From NCBI GenBank assembly GCA_017438745.1, contig JAFRUS010000065.1, positions 1-43,690 on the forward strand: a stretch of DNA of 43,690 nt, read 5' to 3'. Shown in pieces: positions 1-8,953 of this stretch. Every line of letters begins with the position of its first letter. The first letter of the stretch is position 1. Below the pieces are notes generated by a model. It saw only the letters and a list, made by a program, of their open reading frames with translations. It searched no databases and was not told the origin of the DNA. A program made the translations under genes and the position numbers. This stretch comes from Oscillospiraceae bacterium (GTDB lineage: Bacteria; Bacillota; Clostridia; Oscillospirales; Ruminococcaceae).

Positions 1-524
1 ATCTGATGGAAGGCACCATCGACTGCCAGAGCGGACCGGGAAAAGGAACAACTTTTACAGTATGTCTGGATATTCCTGTTGCAGAGCAGCAGAAAGAAAA
101 GATGAAGTCAGAAAACGATGATTCTGACCTGAACGGAATTAACATTCTGGTTGCCGAAGATTTTGACGTGAACTGGGAAATCATTACGACTCTGCTTGGC
201 ATGTACGGTATCACAACGGAACGTGCTGAGAACGGTCTTATCTGTGTAGAAAAAATGAAATCTGCTGCAGAAGGAAGCTATGATTTTATCTTTATGGATA
301 TTCAGATGCCGGAATTAAACGGTATTGAAGCCACAAAGCGTATCCGCGAACTTGATGACATCTGGGCATCGTCCATACCAATCATCGCCATGACAGCAGA
401 TGCATTTTCAGAAAACGTCACCGAGTGTATGAACGCCGGTATGAACGGACATATATCAAAGCCGGTGGACATCGATCTTGTTATAAAGGAAATTCGCAGA
501 ATCAAGGAGGAAAAACGGGAATGA
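1..524 (+). CDS. Hybrid sensor histidine kinase, C-terminal fragment (ATPase end plus receiver domain)
   Basis: The reading frame is open to the left edge, so only the end of the gene is in the window. The first visible residues contain the glycine-rich box GPGKGTTF that closes a histidine-kinase ATPase domain. A receiver domain follows, at about residues 45-165 counted from the Met at position 6. It has the acidic pair E51-D52, the phospho-acceptor D98 in FMDIQMP, T130 and K152, so it should be functional. The stop overlaps the next start (ATGA at 521-524), which implies translational coupling with the binding lipoprotein. A free Hpt protein at the end of the operon is the likely partner of this receiver. 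The sensor part is outside the window, so the signal is unknown. Confidence 0.9.
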   Translation, partial: LMEGTIDCQSGPGKGTTFTVCLDIPVAEQQKEKMKSENDDSDLNGINILVAEDFDVNWEIITTLLGMYGITTERAENGLICVEKMKSAAEGSYDFIFMDIQMPELNGIEATKRIRELDDIWASSIPIIAMTADAFSENVTECMNAGMNGHISKPVDIDLVIKEIRRIKEEKRE

Positions 525-1810
525 AAAAACTGTTCTGCATGATTTTAAGTATTGCAGTGATCACATCAATGACTGCCTGCAGCGGGAATAAGGATGAAGG
601 ATCTTCAGCAGGATTTGATCCGCATCTCGACACAAAAACAAACTGCAGCATAACTGTAGCAGGAAGCTATGATAATTTTGAAGCGCTCGAGGCAGAGTTT
701 GACCGGTTCAATGAAATATATCCGGATGTTCGTATGCGCTATGTGAAGCTTGATGACTACAACAACACGCTGGGCGTGGTACTTAACGGAAACGACAAAC
801 CTAATATCTTCTTCTCCTACTCCTGGATGATCGGAAATAATAAATACGACTCAGTGTTTTCTGAAGCAGAGGATCTTTCCGACACTTCCCTGTCGCTTGA
901 TCTTAACTGTATCCGCTCCGGTCTTGTAAATCATGATGCAGAAGGCCGTGTTTTAATGGTACCGATCTTCTCGCGAACCTATGGAATGCTTGTAAATACC
1001 GATCTGTTTAAGAAAGAAGATCTGGAGATCCCTGACACATGGACAGAACTGCTGGATATCTGCAAAGAATTACGCGGCAGGGATTATAAAAGTCCTATGA
1101 TGGGTTACAGTCTCGATTCATCAAGCTGCCTTATGAACACGATCGCCTATCCGTGCTTCACGGCTGCCCTTGCATCAGATCCTAAAGCTCTTGAACTTGC
1201 TAACAAACTTGATCCTGCCGCCGGTGAATATATGCGGCCGGCACTTAACACAGTGGAGCAGCTTATACAGAACGGATGTATTGATCTTGATTCATGCGAT
1301 GAGATCGAAGACAATTACACCCAGGTGATACTGCGTTTCTTTGAAGGCGACGTTCCGATGATGATATGTGCCGGAGATACGGTATCCGGTACGAAGAAAC
1401 GTGAAACCCAGTCGGAAGCCTTCACAAAGTCTCCTTTTGAATATAAGTTCTATCCTATTCCGTGTACCGATGAAGGCGGATACTTTATCGACAGTCCATC
1501 CGTTGAGTTCTCAGTAAACACAAACTGCGATGATCTGGATATGACAAATGAGTTTATGCGTTTCCTTATCAATGATACAGAACTTAATAATATGGCTTCA
1601 AAGAAACGTCTGGTTACTCCTGCTACGGATATGTCATTTGATTCGGTTTACTCGCCTTTCTGTAAGATACCGTCAGACCGTACCCTGTCTCCGGAAATGC
1701 TCGGCATAACGGATCCGCTTACAGTTCAGATACGTACTGCGGCATACCGTGTCGGAAAGGGCGAACTCACCATAGACGAAGCCGTCAAAATGTATGGAAG
1801 TTTTGAATAG
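521..1810 (+). CDS. Extracellular solute-binding lipoprotein (family 1 type)
   Basis: About 429 residues. The start at 521 is chosen because it is preceded by AAGGAGG and begins a lipoprotein signal peptide (MKKLFCMILSIAVITSMTAC); longer upstream readings lie inside the kinase gene. The mature part has the look of a family 1 (sugar-type) periplasmic binding protein, with the typical GMLVNTDLFKK segment and a WTELLDICKEL stretch after it. No permease or ATPase genes are next to it. It sits between a hybrid kinase and a c-di-GMP-type protein, so I infer that it serves as a ligand sensor for the kinase rather than as part of a transporter. The ligand cannot be told from the sequence. Confidence 0.82.
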   Translation: MKKLFCMILSIAVITSMTACSGNKDEGSSAGFDPHLDTKTNCSITVAGSYDNFEALEAEFDRFNEIYPDVRMRYVKLDDYNNTLGVVLNGNDKPNIFFSYSWMIGNNKYDSVFSEAEDLSDTSLSLDLNCIRSGLVNHDAEGRVLMVPIFSRTYGMLVNTDLFKKEDLEIPDTWTELLDICKELRGRDYKSPMMGYSLDSSSCLMNTIAYPCFTAALASDPKALELANKLDPAAGEYMRPALNTVEQLIQNGCIDLDSCDEIEDNYTQVILRFFEGDVPMMICAGDTVSGTKKRETQSEAFTKSPFEYKFYPIPCTDEGGYFIDSPSVEFSVNTNCDDLDMTNEFMRFLINDTELNNMASKKRLVTPATDMSFDSVYSPFCKIPSDRTLSPEMLGITDPLTVQIRTAAYRVGKGELTIDEAVKMYGSFE

Positions 1811-1824
1811 GAAGGGGTTCATTT

Positions 1825-3534
1825 ATGACTGCTAAAAACACTTTTAATATATCTGAAGAAAGAAGACGCATACTGCTTGTTGAAGACGATCTTGTCGGTC
1901 AGGAATCGATGAAGGCAACGCTGGAAGACAGATATGAGGTTCTTATCGCGGAAACCGGAGAGGAAGCACTGGAAATCATTCGCAAACAGCGTGAAACACT
2001 CAGCATCGTCCTGCTCGACCTCCTTCTTCCGGGTATAAGCGGAATCGACGTACTTGGCCGGATAAAAAAAGATCCGGAATATTCCCGTCTTCCTGTCATT
2101 GTAATGACATCAGACAATGAAGCAGAAGTGGAATGCCTGACACTCGGTGCAGTGGATTTTATACCGAAGCCCTACCCTGCTTCAAAAGTTATCCGGGCAC
2201 GCATACGCAGGACAATAGAACTGTACGAAGACCGCGAGACCCTGCGTCTTACAGAGAAAGATCAGCTTACCGGACTTTACAACAGAGAGTTTTTCTATCA
2301 CTATGTCGCACAGCTCGATCTGTATCACCAGGGCACTCCGGCAGATGCGATAGTGTTTGACATCAATCATTTCCATACTTACAACGACCGTTACGGAAGA
2401 AAACGCGGTGATGAGATCTTAAAGTGTATCGCAGACAAGGCCATGTCATATGTAAACGAATCCGGCGGTATCGTCTGCCGCAGCGGAGCAGATACTTTTA
2501 TGATGTACTGCAAACACAACGACGATCATAAAGCTCTTCTTACACGTCTGTCTGCGTGCCTGAACGACGGTACCGACGGCGATAATCCGGTTCGTCTCAG
2601 AATGGGCATATACGCCAATGTAGATAAAACCACCGATATTGAACGCAGATTCGACTGTGCAAAAATGGCTGCAGACAGCGTTCGTGACCGCCTGACAGCT
2701 CCAATTGGATTCTTCGATAATTCGATGCGTGAAGCAGAGATCCTCAGAGAACAGCTTATCGATGATTTTAAAACCGCAATACGTGAAAAACAGTTCGTCG
2801 TTTTCTATCAGCCAAAATTCGACATAAGAAAAGATGTTCCGGTTTTAAGCAGCGCTGAGGCTCTGGTACGCTGGTATCATCCGAAGCTTGGACTTGTAAG
2901 CCCGGCTGCTTTTATTCCGCTGTTTGAGAATAACGGTCTTATCGAAGAGCTTGACCACTACGTCTGGGCGCAGACTGCTTCACAGATAAAAGACTGGAAG
3001 GAGCGCATAAACATCTCTCTTCCAGTCTCGGTAAACGTATCACGAATAAACCTGTACGATCCGGAACTGACAGACAGGCTTCTTAACATCACGAAGGAAA
3101 ACGGAATCAAAACCGAAAATCTTCTGCTCGAAATAACCGAATCGGCATATACCGATAAAACTGATCAGATCATAACAACGGTCAAGGATCTGCGTAAACA
3201 CGGCTTTATCATTGAAATGGATGACTTCGGCTGCGGCTATTCTTCAATGAGTATGCTTATAGATATGCCTATAGACGCGCTTAAGCTTGATATACAGTTC
3301 ATCCGCAGCGCATTCAAGGAGCAGAAAGATACCAGACTTCTGGACGCAATGATAAAACTTGCTGCATCCTTTGAAGTACCGACCATAGCAGAAGGTGTAG
3401 AAACGGCCGAGCAGTATGCCGAACTGAAGGCTTTAGGCTGCAATGTCATCCAGGGCTATTATTTCTCACGTCCGCTCCCGGCAGATGAATTTGAAAAACT
3501 GATGATCGAATCACCGAAAAAGGAGGATAAATAA
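1825..3534 (+). CDS. Response regulator with degenerate GGDEF and intact EAL domain (c-di-GMP phosphodiesterase)
   Basis: 569 residues with three domains: receiver (about 15-130, phospho-acceptor D65, K115), GGDEF (about 140-300) and EAL (about 310-560). The GGDEF signature reads SGADTF at about 220-225, so cyclase activity is unlikely. The EAL domain keeps the usual catalytic set: EAL at 345-347, N404 in NVSR, E439 in ITES, D466-D467 in DDFG, K487 in LKLD, and a Glu in AEGVE. The expected reaction is hydrolysis of cyclic di-GMP, controlled by phosphorylation of the receiver. The gene starts 14 nt after the lipoprotein gene and its stop overlaps the next start (TAATG). It is probably the output of the kinase/Hpt phosphorelay encoded around it. 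Confidence 0.92.
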   Translation: MTAKNTFNISEERRRILLVEDDLVGQESMKATLEDRYEVLIAETGEEALEIIRKQRETLSIVLLDLLLPGISGIDVLGRIKKDPEYSRLPVIVMTSDNEAEVECLTLGAVDFIPKPYPASKVIRARIRRTIELYEDRETLRLTEKDQLTGLYNREFFYHYVAQLDLYHQGTPADAIVFDINHFHTYNDRYGRKRGDEILKCIADKAMSYVNESGGIVCRSGADTFMMYCKHNDDHKALLTRLSACLNDGTDGDNPVRLRMGIYANVDKTTDIERRFDCAKMAADSVRDRLTAPIGFFDNSMREAEILREQLIDDFKTAIREKQFVVFYQPKFDIRKDVPVLSSAEALVRWYHPKLGLVSPAAFIPLFENNGLIEELDHYVWAQTASQIKDWKERINISLPVSVNVSRINLYDPELTDRLLNITKENGIKTENLLLEITESAYTDKTDQIITTVKDLRKHGFIIEMDDFGCGYSSMSMLIDMPIDALKLDIQFIRSAFKEQKDTRLLDAMIKLAASFEVPTIAEGVETAEQYAELKALGCNVIQGYYFSRPLPADEFEKLMIESPKKEDK

Positions 3535-3869
3535 TGCTGACAGTTGAAAAACTTGAAGAATACGGCGCAGACACGAAAAAAGGCATGTCTCGTTGTGCCG
3601 ATAACGAAACTCTGTATCTTCGTCTGGTAGATGTCACCGTTAAAGAACTTTCCTCCGGTTCACTCGGAGAAGCACTCGAAGCGAATGATCTTGAAAAAGC
3701 GTACTACATCGCCCACAAACTGAAAGGCGGCGTAAATAATCTGGAACTTAAACCGATCGCCGTTCCGTTATGCGAACTCACCGATCTGCTCCGAAACAAG
3801 CAGCCGGGTGACTACAAGGACCTTTACGACGAGATCATAAGCAGAACGAATGATCTTCTTGCGCTTTAA
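3534..3869 (+). CDS. Hpt (histidine phosphotransfer) protein
   Basis: 111 residues, all one Hpt domain. The phospho-acceptor motif AHKLKGGVNNL places the histidine at residue 61, inside the long helix expected for this family. There is no kinase or receiver domain. The start overlaps the stop of the EAL gene, so the two are coupled. It most likely carries phosphate between the receiver of the hybrid kinase and the receiver of the EAL protein. The operon ends here at a strong hairpin. Confidence 0.88.
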   Translation: MLTVEKLEEYGADTKKGMSRCADNETLYLRLVDVTVKELSSGSLGEALEANDLEKAYYIAHKLKGGVNNLELKPIAVPLCELTDLLRNKQPGDYKDLYDEIISRTNDLLAL

Positions 3870-3884
3870 TCTTACCTAAAAACA

Positions 3885-3915
3885 GCACCCTCACGGAAAC
3901 GCTCCGTGAGGGTGC
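3885..3915. terminator. Bidirectional intrinsic terminator
   Basis: A perfect 13-bp stem (GCACCCTCACGGA / TCCGTGAGGGTGC) with a 5-nt loop lies between two convergent genes, the Hpt gene on plus and the binding lipoprotein on minus. Short T-rich and A-rich stretches flank it, so it can serve both strands. Confidence 0.85.
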
Positions 3916-3937
3916 TTTGCTGTTGCTATGTAAAAGA

Positions 3938-5656
3938 TCACTTCAGTTTAATTGCAGCCACATCTACATGGTTTGGAATGCTGTTAAACGTATATGAATC
4001 GATCTTTTCGTTGTTATATACCACATACTCATTGCGGTAGTTCAGCGGAATTATAACGCTGCTTTCATTAGCGCTGTTCAGTGCCTTAGTGTAGATCTCC
4101 TGGATCTTCGCATCATCATCGTATGTGTAAAGTCCTTTGATAAGTTCTTTCGCCTCTTCGTCAGAGAGTGTGGCGAGTGACTTGGCTACCTGAGGGTCAG
4201 TTGAATAGATGCCATCAGCTGCAGTATAATCGGTTGACGGGTACATATTCGCTACGAAGGTATATGGATCATATGGGAACCAGTAGCTTATATATGCAGT
4301 CATATCATATTTTGCTTTTGAGAATATCTTGTCAAAGAAAGTCATAAGATCAAGCGGCTCGGTCTTGATCTCAACGCCAAGATCCTGCATTACCTGCTGA
4401 TAATACAGAACAACATCATCATAAACTCCTGTTGCAGGATAAGTGATCGTATATGACAGTTCAGTGCCATCCTTATCACGAACACCATTTCCGTCAGAGT
4501 CTTTCCATCCGTTGTCCTCAAGAAGCTTAACAGCTTCATCAGAATTATATTCCGGTGTTTTTGTATCATATTTACAGAAAGGCATATCAGCCGGCATTAC
4601 TGAATCTGCAGGTGTTCTTAATCCGGAATAAATATTCTCAGCAACAGCAGATTTGTCTATAGCCATCTGAATGGCAGTACGTACATTCTTGTCGTCAAGA
4701 CCTTTAACATCATCATTAAGAGCAATGAATTCCGTCACAAAATCAAAGTCAGAAACTTTACCTGTAATACCGTCTGTCTGTGAAAGTTCATTGTAAGAAG
4801 CCGCATCAAGTGTTTCGGAGCCAATGATAAAATCAACCTCTCCTGCACGCATAGCTGTAACTTTTGATTCAGGTATAACCTTAACAGTGAAGCTCTCTAC
4901 TTCCGGTGCTTCGCCCCAGTAATTCGGGTTCTTCACAAATGTATACTCAGTTGCAGTAGCGTTTACGCTCTCGAACATATACGGACCTGTTCCCGGAGTA
5001 TGCTCCATAAGGTATTCTTCGTTTGTAGTACCGTCCTCGTTGAAAGCTGCAGCAGAAAGGATTCCTCTAGGCATAGCCATTGAAATATCATTCAGAACAT
5101 TGTAGTAAGGACGTGACAGGTGGAATGATACTGTATAATCATCATCTGCTGTAACCTCTGTTGTAAGCATGTCAAGCTGTCCGTAGTTTGTGCTTGCTCC
5201 AAGCATCGGACGCATATTGTCAAAATAGAGCTTTACTGCCTGCGCATTAAAATCAGTTCCGTCATTGAACTTTACGCCCTCACGGAGCTTAAAGGTATAT
5301 GTCAGACCGTCTTCGGACTTGCTCCACTCAGTAGCCAGGCATGGAACATACTTACCGTCCTGATATTTTACAAGCGGTTCGTAGAAATTATCTGCATAGT
5401 ACGCATTTTCATAAACCATAACGCCCTGTCCGAATCCCATTGAGAAGGACGCACTCTGCGCAATGGAAATGCTGTTGCTTTTACTTTCGCTTTCTGTATC
5501 TTCCCCGACCGGTGTTTCTGAAGATTCAGTAGATTCAGGTGCCAGTCTGCTGTTCTCCGATGACTGTTCCGAATCATTCTGCTGACTGCTGCTGCAGCCG
5601 GAAAGCATGGACAGTGACACGATAAATGCAATCATCATTGAAATTTTTCTTTTCAT
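3938..5656 (-). CDS. Nickel/peptide-type ABC substrate-binding lipoprotein
   Basis: 572 residues of the SBP_bac_5 (OppA/NikA/DppA) family. It has a lipoprotein signal peptide with lipobox LSGC, then a Ser/Glu-rich linker to about residue 65. The body has family hallmarks: YFEPL-like DNFYEPLVKY, a LREGVKFNDGT segment and GTGPYMFESV. It is the last gene of the seven-gene operon and starts 2 nt after the ATPase gene. The family binds oligopeptides, nickel, haem or metal-opine complexes. The co-operonic exporter-fold ABC pair and the metal-type operator in front of the operon make a metal chelate or metallophore a reasonable guess. That is inference, and peptide remains possible. Confidence 0.88.
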   Translation of the reverse strand: MKRKISMMIAFIVSLSMLSGCSSSQQNDSEQSSENSRLAPESTESSETPVGEDTESESKSNSISIAQSASFSMGFGQGVMVYENAYYADNFYEPLVKYQDGKYVPCLATEWSKSEDGLTYTFKLREGVKFNDGTDFNAQAVKLYFDNMRPMLGASTNYGQLDMLTTEVTADDDYTVSFHLSRPYYNVLNDISMAMPRGILSAAAFNEDGTTNEEYLMEHTPGTGPYMFESVNATATEYTFVKNPNYWGEAPEVESFTVKVIPESKVTAMRAGEVDFIIGSETLDAASYNELSQTDGITGKVSDFDFVTEFIALNDDVKGLDDKNVRTAIQMAIDKSAVAENIYSGLRTPADSVMPADMPFCKYDTKTPEYNSDEAVKLLEDNGWKDSDGNGVRDKDGTELSYTITYPATGVYDDVVLYYQQVMQDLGVEIKTEPLDLMTFFDKIFSKAKYDMTAYISYWFPYDPYTFVANMYPSTDYTAADGIYSTDPQVAKSLATLSDEEAKELIKGLYTYDDDAKIQEIYTKALNSANESSVIIPLNYRNEYVVYNNEKIDSYTFNSIPNHVDVAAIKLK

Positions 5657-5658
5657 AA

Positions 5659-6423
5659 CTATTCTTCCTTTCTATTTTGCAGGGCTTGCCGTTTGTATTC
5701 GGCTGCCCTTACAAGCTCTTTAGCATAGTCGCTCTTAAAATCGAGCAGACTTTTAGGCTTGTCAAGCCTTTCTACGATTTTACCATTACGCATGACATAT
5801 ATCCTGTCCGCCATAAACATGGCGGTATCAAGATCATGTGTAATTATAAGAAATCCGGTTTTTAGCCGACTCTGGAGATCTTTCAGCATGTTGAGTACCT
5901 GACTTCTCAGTGTAACATCAAGTCCGCTGAACGACTCGTCAAATATAATAAACTGCGGTTCAGTCGCAAGTGCTCGCGCAATACACAGCCTTTTCTGCTG
6001 ACCGCCGGACATTTCCGACACCTTGTTGCAAAGTTTGTCCCTCGGGAACTGCACCATATCCGAAAGTTCGGTAATGCGTTTTCTGCGTGTATCTTTGTCC
6101 ATCTTCATCAGCAGTTTCAAAGGTTCATCGAGTATCTGCTGTGCAGACTGATGCGGGTCGAGCGAGCTTGCAGCATCCTGCATAACAAGCTGTACCGTTC
6201 TGCGCTGTGCTCGTACCATGCTACGGACGATCTCTCTGTCATTCAGAATGACCTTTCCGCTGTCAGGGCGTTCAATGTATGAAAGTATTCTCACCAGTGT
6301 ACTTTTACCGCTGCCGCTTTCGCCTATCACAACGGTTATAAGGCCATCTTCAATGCTTATCGTCACGTCATCGACCGCTTTATGAGCACCGTAACTTCTG
6401 CATATATGTTCAGCTTTCAGCAT
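5659..6423 (-). CDS. Nickel/peptide-type ABC importer ATPase (DppF/NikE-like)
   Basis: 254 residues. Walker A is GESGSGKST, the signature is MSGGQQKRLCIARAL and Walker B is FIIFDESFSGLD, so the ATPase is complete. The family works as one of two different ATPases energising an Opp/Dpp/Nik importer. It overlaps the partner ATPase gene by 7 nt. The C-terminal oligopeptide-type extension is short. Confidence 0.9.
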   Translation of the reverse strand: MLKAEHICRSYGAHKAVDDVTISIEDGLITVVIGESGSGKSTLVRILSYIERPDSGKVILNDREIVRSMVRAQRRTVQLVMQDAASSLDPHQSAQQILDEPLKLLMKMDKDTRRKRITELSDMVQFPRDKLCNKVSEMSGGQQKRLCIARALATEPQFIIFDESFSGLDVTLRSQVLNMLKDLQSRLKTGFLIITHDLDTAMFMADRIYVMRNGKIVERLDKPKSLLDFKSDYAKELVRAAEYKRQALQNRKEE

Positions 6424-7199
6424 ACGTCCTCCTGAAACAAAACACTCGCATGTGCAAGTTCTTTTGTATAGTCTTCCTGCGGCGATGTGAACACATTGAA
6501 CGTATTTCCCTGTTCAATGATCTCACCCTGTTTCATAACAGCTACTCTGTCGCAGAGCCTTGCAGCCACACCGAAATCGTGAGTTACTACGATCATGGAC
6601 ATTCCGTCTTTTCGCAGTTTTTCAAGTTCTTTTAGTATCATGTATTCACTTGCGTAATCTACGGCGGTAGTACATTCGTCTGCGATGAGCAGATCAGGTT
6701 TTTGCATCATAGTCACAGCGATCATTACACGCTGTAACATACCGCCCGACAATTCATCCGGATAACTGTGTATGATCTTTCGCATATCGTTCAGATTGAC
6801 TTTTTTCAAAGCACTGTCGAGCTGTTCATAGAAATCACTTTTGGCTTGTCTGCCTTTCAGATCAAATCCCATTTCGATCTGTTTGCCCAATCGTATCATA
6901 GGTGCAAACGCGGTCATGGGATTCTGAGTGATCATCGCGATCTGACTGCCGCGATAGCCTTTCGGGAGATTTGCATTCCTGCCGAGAATTTCAGTATCTT
7001 TCCATTTAATACTGCCTTCTGTGCTGAATACACGCTTATTCAGCAGCTGCATAATAGCTTTGCTCGTCAGTGATTTACCGCTGCCGCTCTCACCTATCAG
7101 TCCGAGAGTTTCGCTTTTCCCGACTTCAAAGCTGACTTTTTTCACAAGCACTTCATGGGACGAGCGAGCAGTTATTTTCAGGTTATCTACTTTCAGCAT
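6417..7199 (-). CDS. Nickel/peptide-type ABC importer ATPase (DppD/NikD-like)
   Basis: About 260 residues. I place the start at 7199 (MLKVDNLKI): the frame is open further upstream, but that part lies inside the permease gene, and the chosen ATG follows GGAGG and the permease stop by 1 nt. Walker A is GESGSGKS, the signature LSGGMLQRVMIAVTM, and Walker B LLIADECTTAVD. The AFAPMIRLGKQIEM stretch is typical of the DppD/OppD/NikD group. It should pair with the ATPase encoded next. Confidence 0.9.
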   Translation of the reverse strand: MLKVDNLKITARSSHEVLVKKVSFEVGKSETLGLIGESGSGKSLTSKAIMQLLNKRVFSTEGSIKWKDTEILGRNANLPKGYRGSQIAMITQNPMTAFAPMIRLGKQIEMGFDLKGRQAKSDFYEQLDSALKKVNLNDMRKIIHSYPDELSGGMLQRVMIAVTMMQKPDLLIADECTTAVDYASEYMILKELEKLRKDGMSMIVVTHDFGVAARLCDRVAVMKQGEIIEQGNTFNVFTSPQEDYTKELAHASVLFQEDVC

Positions 7200-7200
7200 A

Positions 7201-8019
7201 TCAGTCCTCCCTCGGATCACAGATGTCACGCAGTGCTTCACCAAACAGATTGAAGCCAGCCGCAGCAAATAGAATACAAAGTCCCGGATATGCGATAAGC
7301 TCAGGATGTGTGAAGATAAGCTTGTTGGCATTTACCATCATAGCGCCCCATTCTGCAGTACCTGTTTCCAGTCCAAGGCCTAAAAATGCGTAGCTTGATA
7401 TCATTATGATGATGCCCGAAAGACCTGTACTGTACAGCACAAGCAGGTGCGGGAATATGTTCGGAAGAACATGACGAAGTATGATTCGCAGTTCGGAGCA
7501 CCCGGACATTCGGCATGTGATAATATACGGCTTCGTTTTTTCCCTGAGGACGTAAGTACGTACTACCTGTGCATTCCATACCCACATGGCAACAACTATC
7601 GAGATCATGATACTGAATTCCTTTGATTCGAAAAGTCCCACCAGAGTTATCGCCACCAGAAACGGCGGCAAAGCCATGAATATACTTGAAACTATAACGA
7701 ATACCTTGTCCACAATTCCGCCGGTGTAAGCACATACTGTTGCTAAGAGAGTACTGATGACCGCTATAATAATTATGGTCGGCAATGCAATGGACATAGA
7801 CATCCTTGCACCGTATATCAGCCTTGATTCGATACAGCGGCCAAGATCATCCGTACCCATCGGGTACTGCTCACAGGGCTCAGTAAATTTATGAAGAATA
7901 TCGACTTTGTTCGGATCATTCGGTGCCAACTGAGGAGCAAGCGCCATAGCCAGTATAACCGCAAGCATCATCGCAAGTCCGAGTATTGCCTGCGGTTTGT
8001 GTAGTATTTTACGAAGCAT
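7201..8019 (-). CDS. Nickel/peptide-type ABC importer permease (DppC/NikC-like)
   Basis: 272 residues with about six membrane segments. The N-terminal helix is followed by the family's periplasmic segment ending in YPMGTDDLGR, a hallmark of DppC/OppC/NikC proteins. The cytoplasmic coupling loop has the EAA-like stretch RMSGCSELRIILRHVLPN. It overlaps the sister permease by 11 nt. Substrate is not deducible. Confidence 0.92.
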   Translation of the reverse strand: MLRKILHKPQAILGLAMMLAVILAMALAPQLAPNDPNKVDILHKFTEPCEQYPMGTDDLGRCIESRLIYGARMSMSIALPTIIIIAVISTLLATVCAYTGGIVDKVFVIVSSIFMALPPFLVAITLVGLFESKEFSIMISIVVAMWVWNAQVVRTYVLREKTKPYIITCRMSGCSELRIILRHVLPNIFPHLLVLYSTGLSGIIIMISSYAFLGLGLETGTAEWGAMMVNANKLIFTHPELIAYPGLCILFAAAGFNLFGEALRDICDPRED

Positions 8020-8953
8020 AGGCGCTCTCCTTCTTCTGTTCCTTAGGATTCAGTACGGCATTGATGATCTCAGCAATAAAATTCACAACTACAAATATCA
8101 CTGCGATAACCAGGACGCAGGCATTTACCGTTACAGTATCCCTTGCACTGAGTGCTGAAACCAGCATTGAGCCGACACCGGGAATAGAGAAAACAAATTC
8201 TATCATGGCACTTCCGGCGATCGTAAAGCCAAAACTCTGCCCTAAAAGCGTTACCAGCGGCGGTAATGCATATCGGCATACCATACCAGCAATCTTTCGC
8301 TCCGATATTCCTCTTGCTCTTGCATATAAGACAAAATCGCTGTTATAACCGTCAAGCAATGAAGAACGGAACACACGGATATTTGCAGCAGCTGTAGGTA
8401 TAGCTACAGCTAAAGACGGGAGAACGAAATCCTTCCAGTTCTCCGCTCCCATGATACTGAACAGCGGGATATTCACGGCAAACGCGATCATCAGCATAAA
8501 TCCGATCCAGTAGTTTGGTACTGACATACATACAATACCGAAAAGGTATATGGTCTTATCAGAAAATCCACCCTTCCGCGCCGCCGACAAAACTCCGAGA
8601 GGAATACTGAACAGCGATGTAAACAGCAATGCCGCAGCAGCCAGTTTAAGTGTAGGCTTCATGGAAGCGGTAAGTTCCTCGATGATTGGTCTGCCTGTGT
8701 TGTAGGAATTCCCGAAATCTCCATGTACTGCTTTTCCGAGCCAGTCAGTGTATTGCTTTATAAGCGGCTGGTCGAGTCCAAGTTCATGACGTACTTCAAC
8801 TACCTGCTCTTCTGTCGGGCGTGTATATCTCCTTACCGCTAAAGCCTGAGCCGCATCAACGGGAGACAGACTTGTGTAAAAGAATGTAAGGAGCGTAACT
8901 CCGAAAAGCACAACAACAAGAATCAGAAGCCGTGAAATAATACGTTTCATCAT
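8009..8953 (-). CDS. Nickel/peptide-type ABC importer permease (DppB/NikB-like)
   Basis: 314 residues with about six membrane segments. The N-terminus (ISRLLILVVVLFGVTLLTFF), the periplasmic LGLDQPLIKQYTDWL and the coupling segment YARARGISERKI are characteristic of DppB/OppB/NikB. Two adjacent ATG codons (8953 and 8950) could start it; both overlap the stop of the upstream ABC gene. The tight junction ties the classic importer to the exporter-fold ABC pair in one transcript. Confidence 0.92.
   Translation of the reverse strand: MMKRIISRLLILVVVLFGVTLLTFFYTSLSPVDAAQALAVRRYTRPTEEQVVEVRHELGLDQPLIKQYTDWLGKAVHGDFGNSYNTGRPIIEELTASMKPTLKLAAAALLFTSLFSIPLGVLSAARKGGFSDKTIYLFGIVCMSVPNYWIGFMLMIAFAVNIPLFSIMGAENWKDFVLPSLAVAIPTAAANIRVFRSSLLDGYNSDFVLYARARGISERKIAGMVCRYALPPLVTLLGQSFGFTIAGSAMIEFVFSIPGVGSMLVSALSARDTVTVNACVLVIAVIFVVVNFIAEIINAVLNPKEQKKESAYAS

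Noticed and set aside
7200..7331. N-terminal extension of 44 codons on the DppD-like ATPase
   Set aside because: It lies inside the permease gene; the ATG at 7199 has a ribosome site and gives the normal family start.
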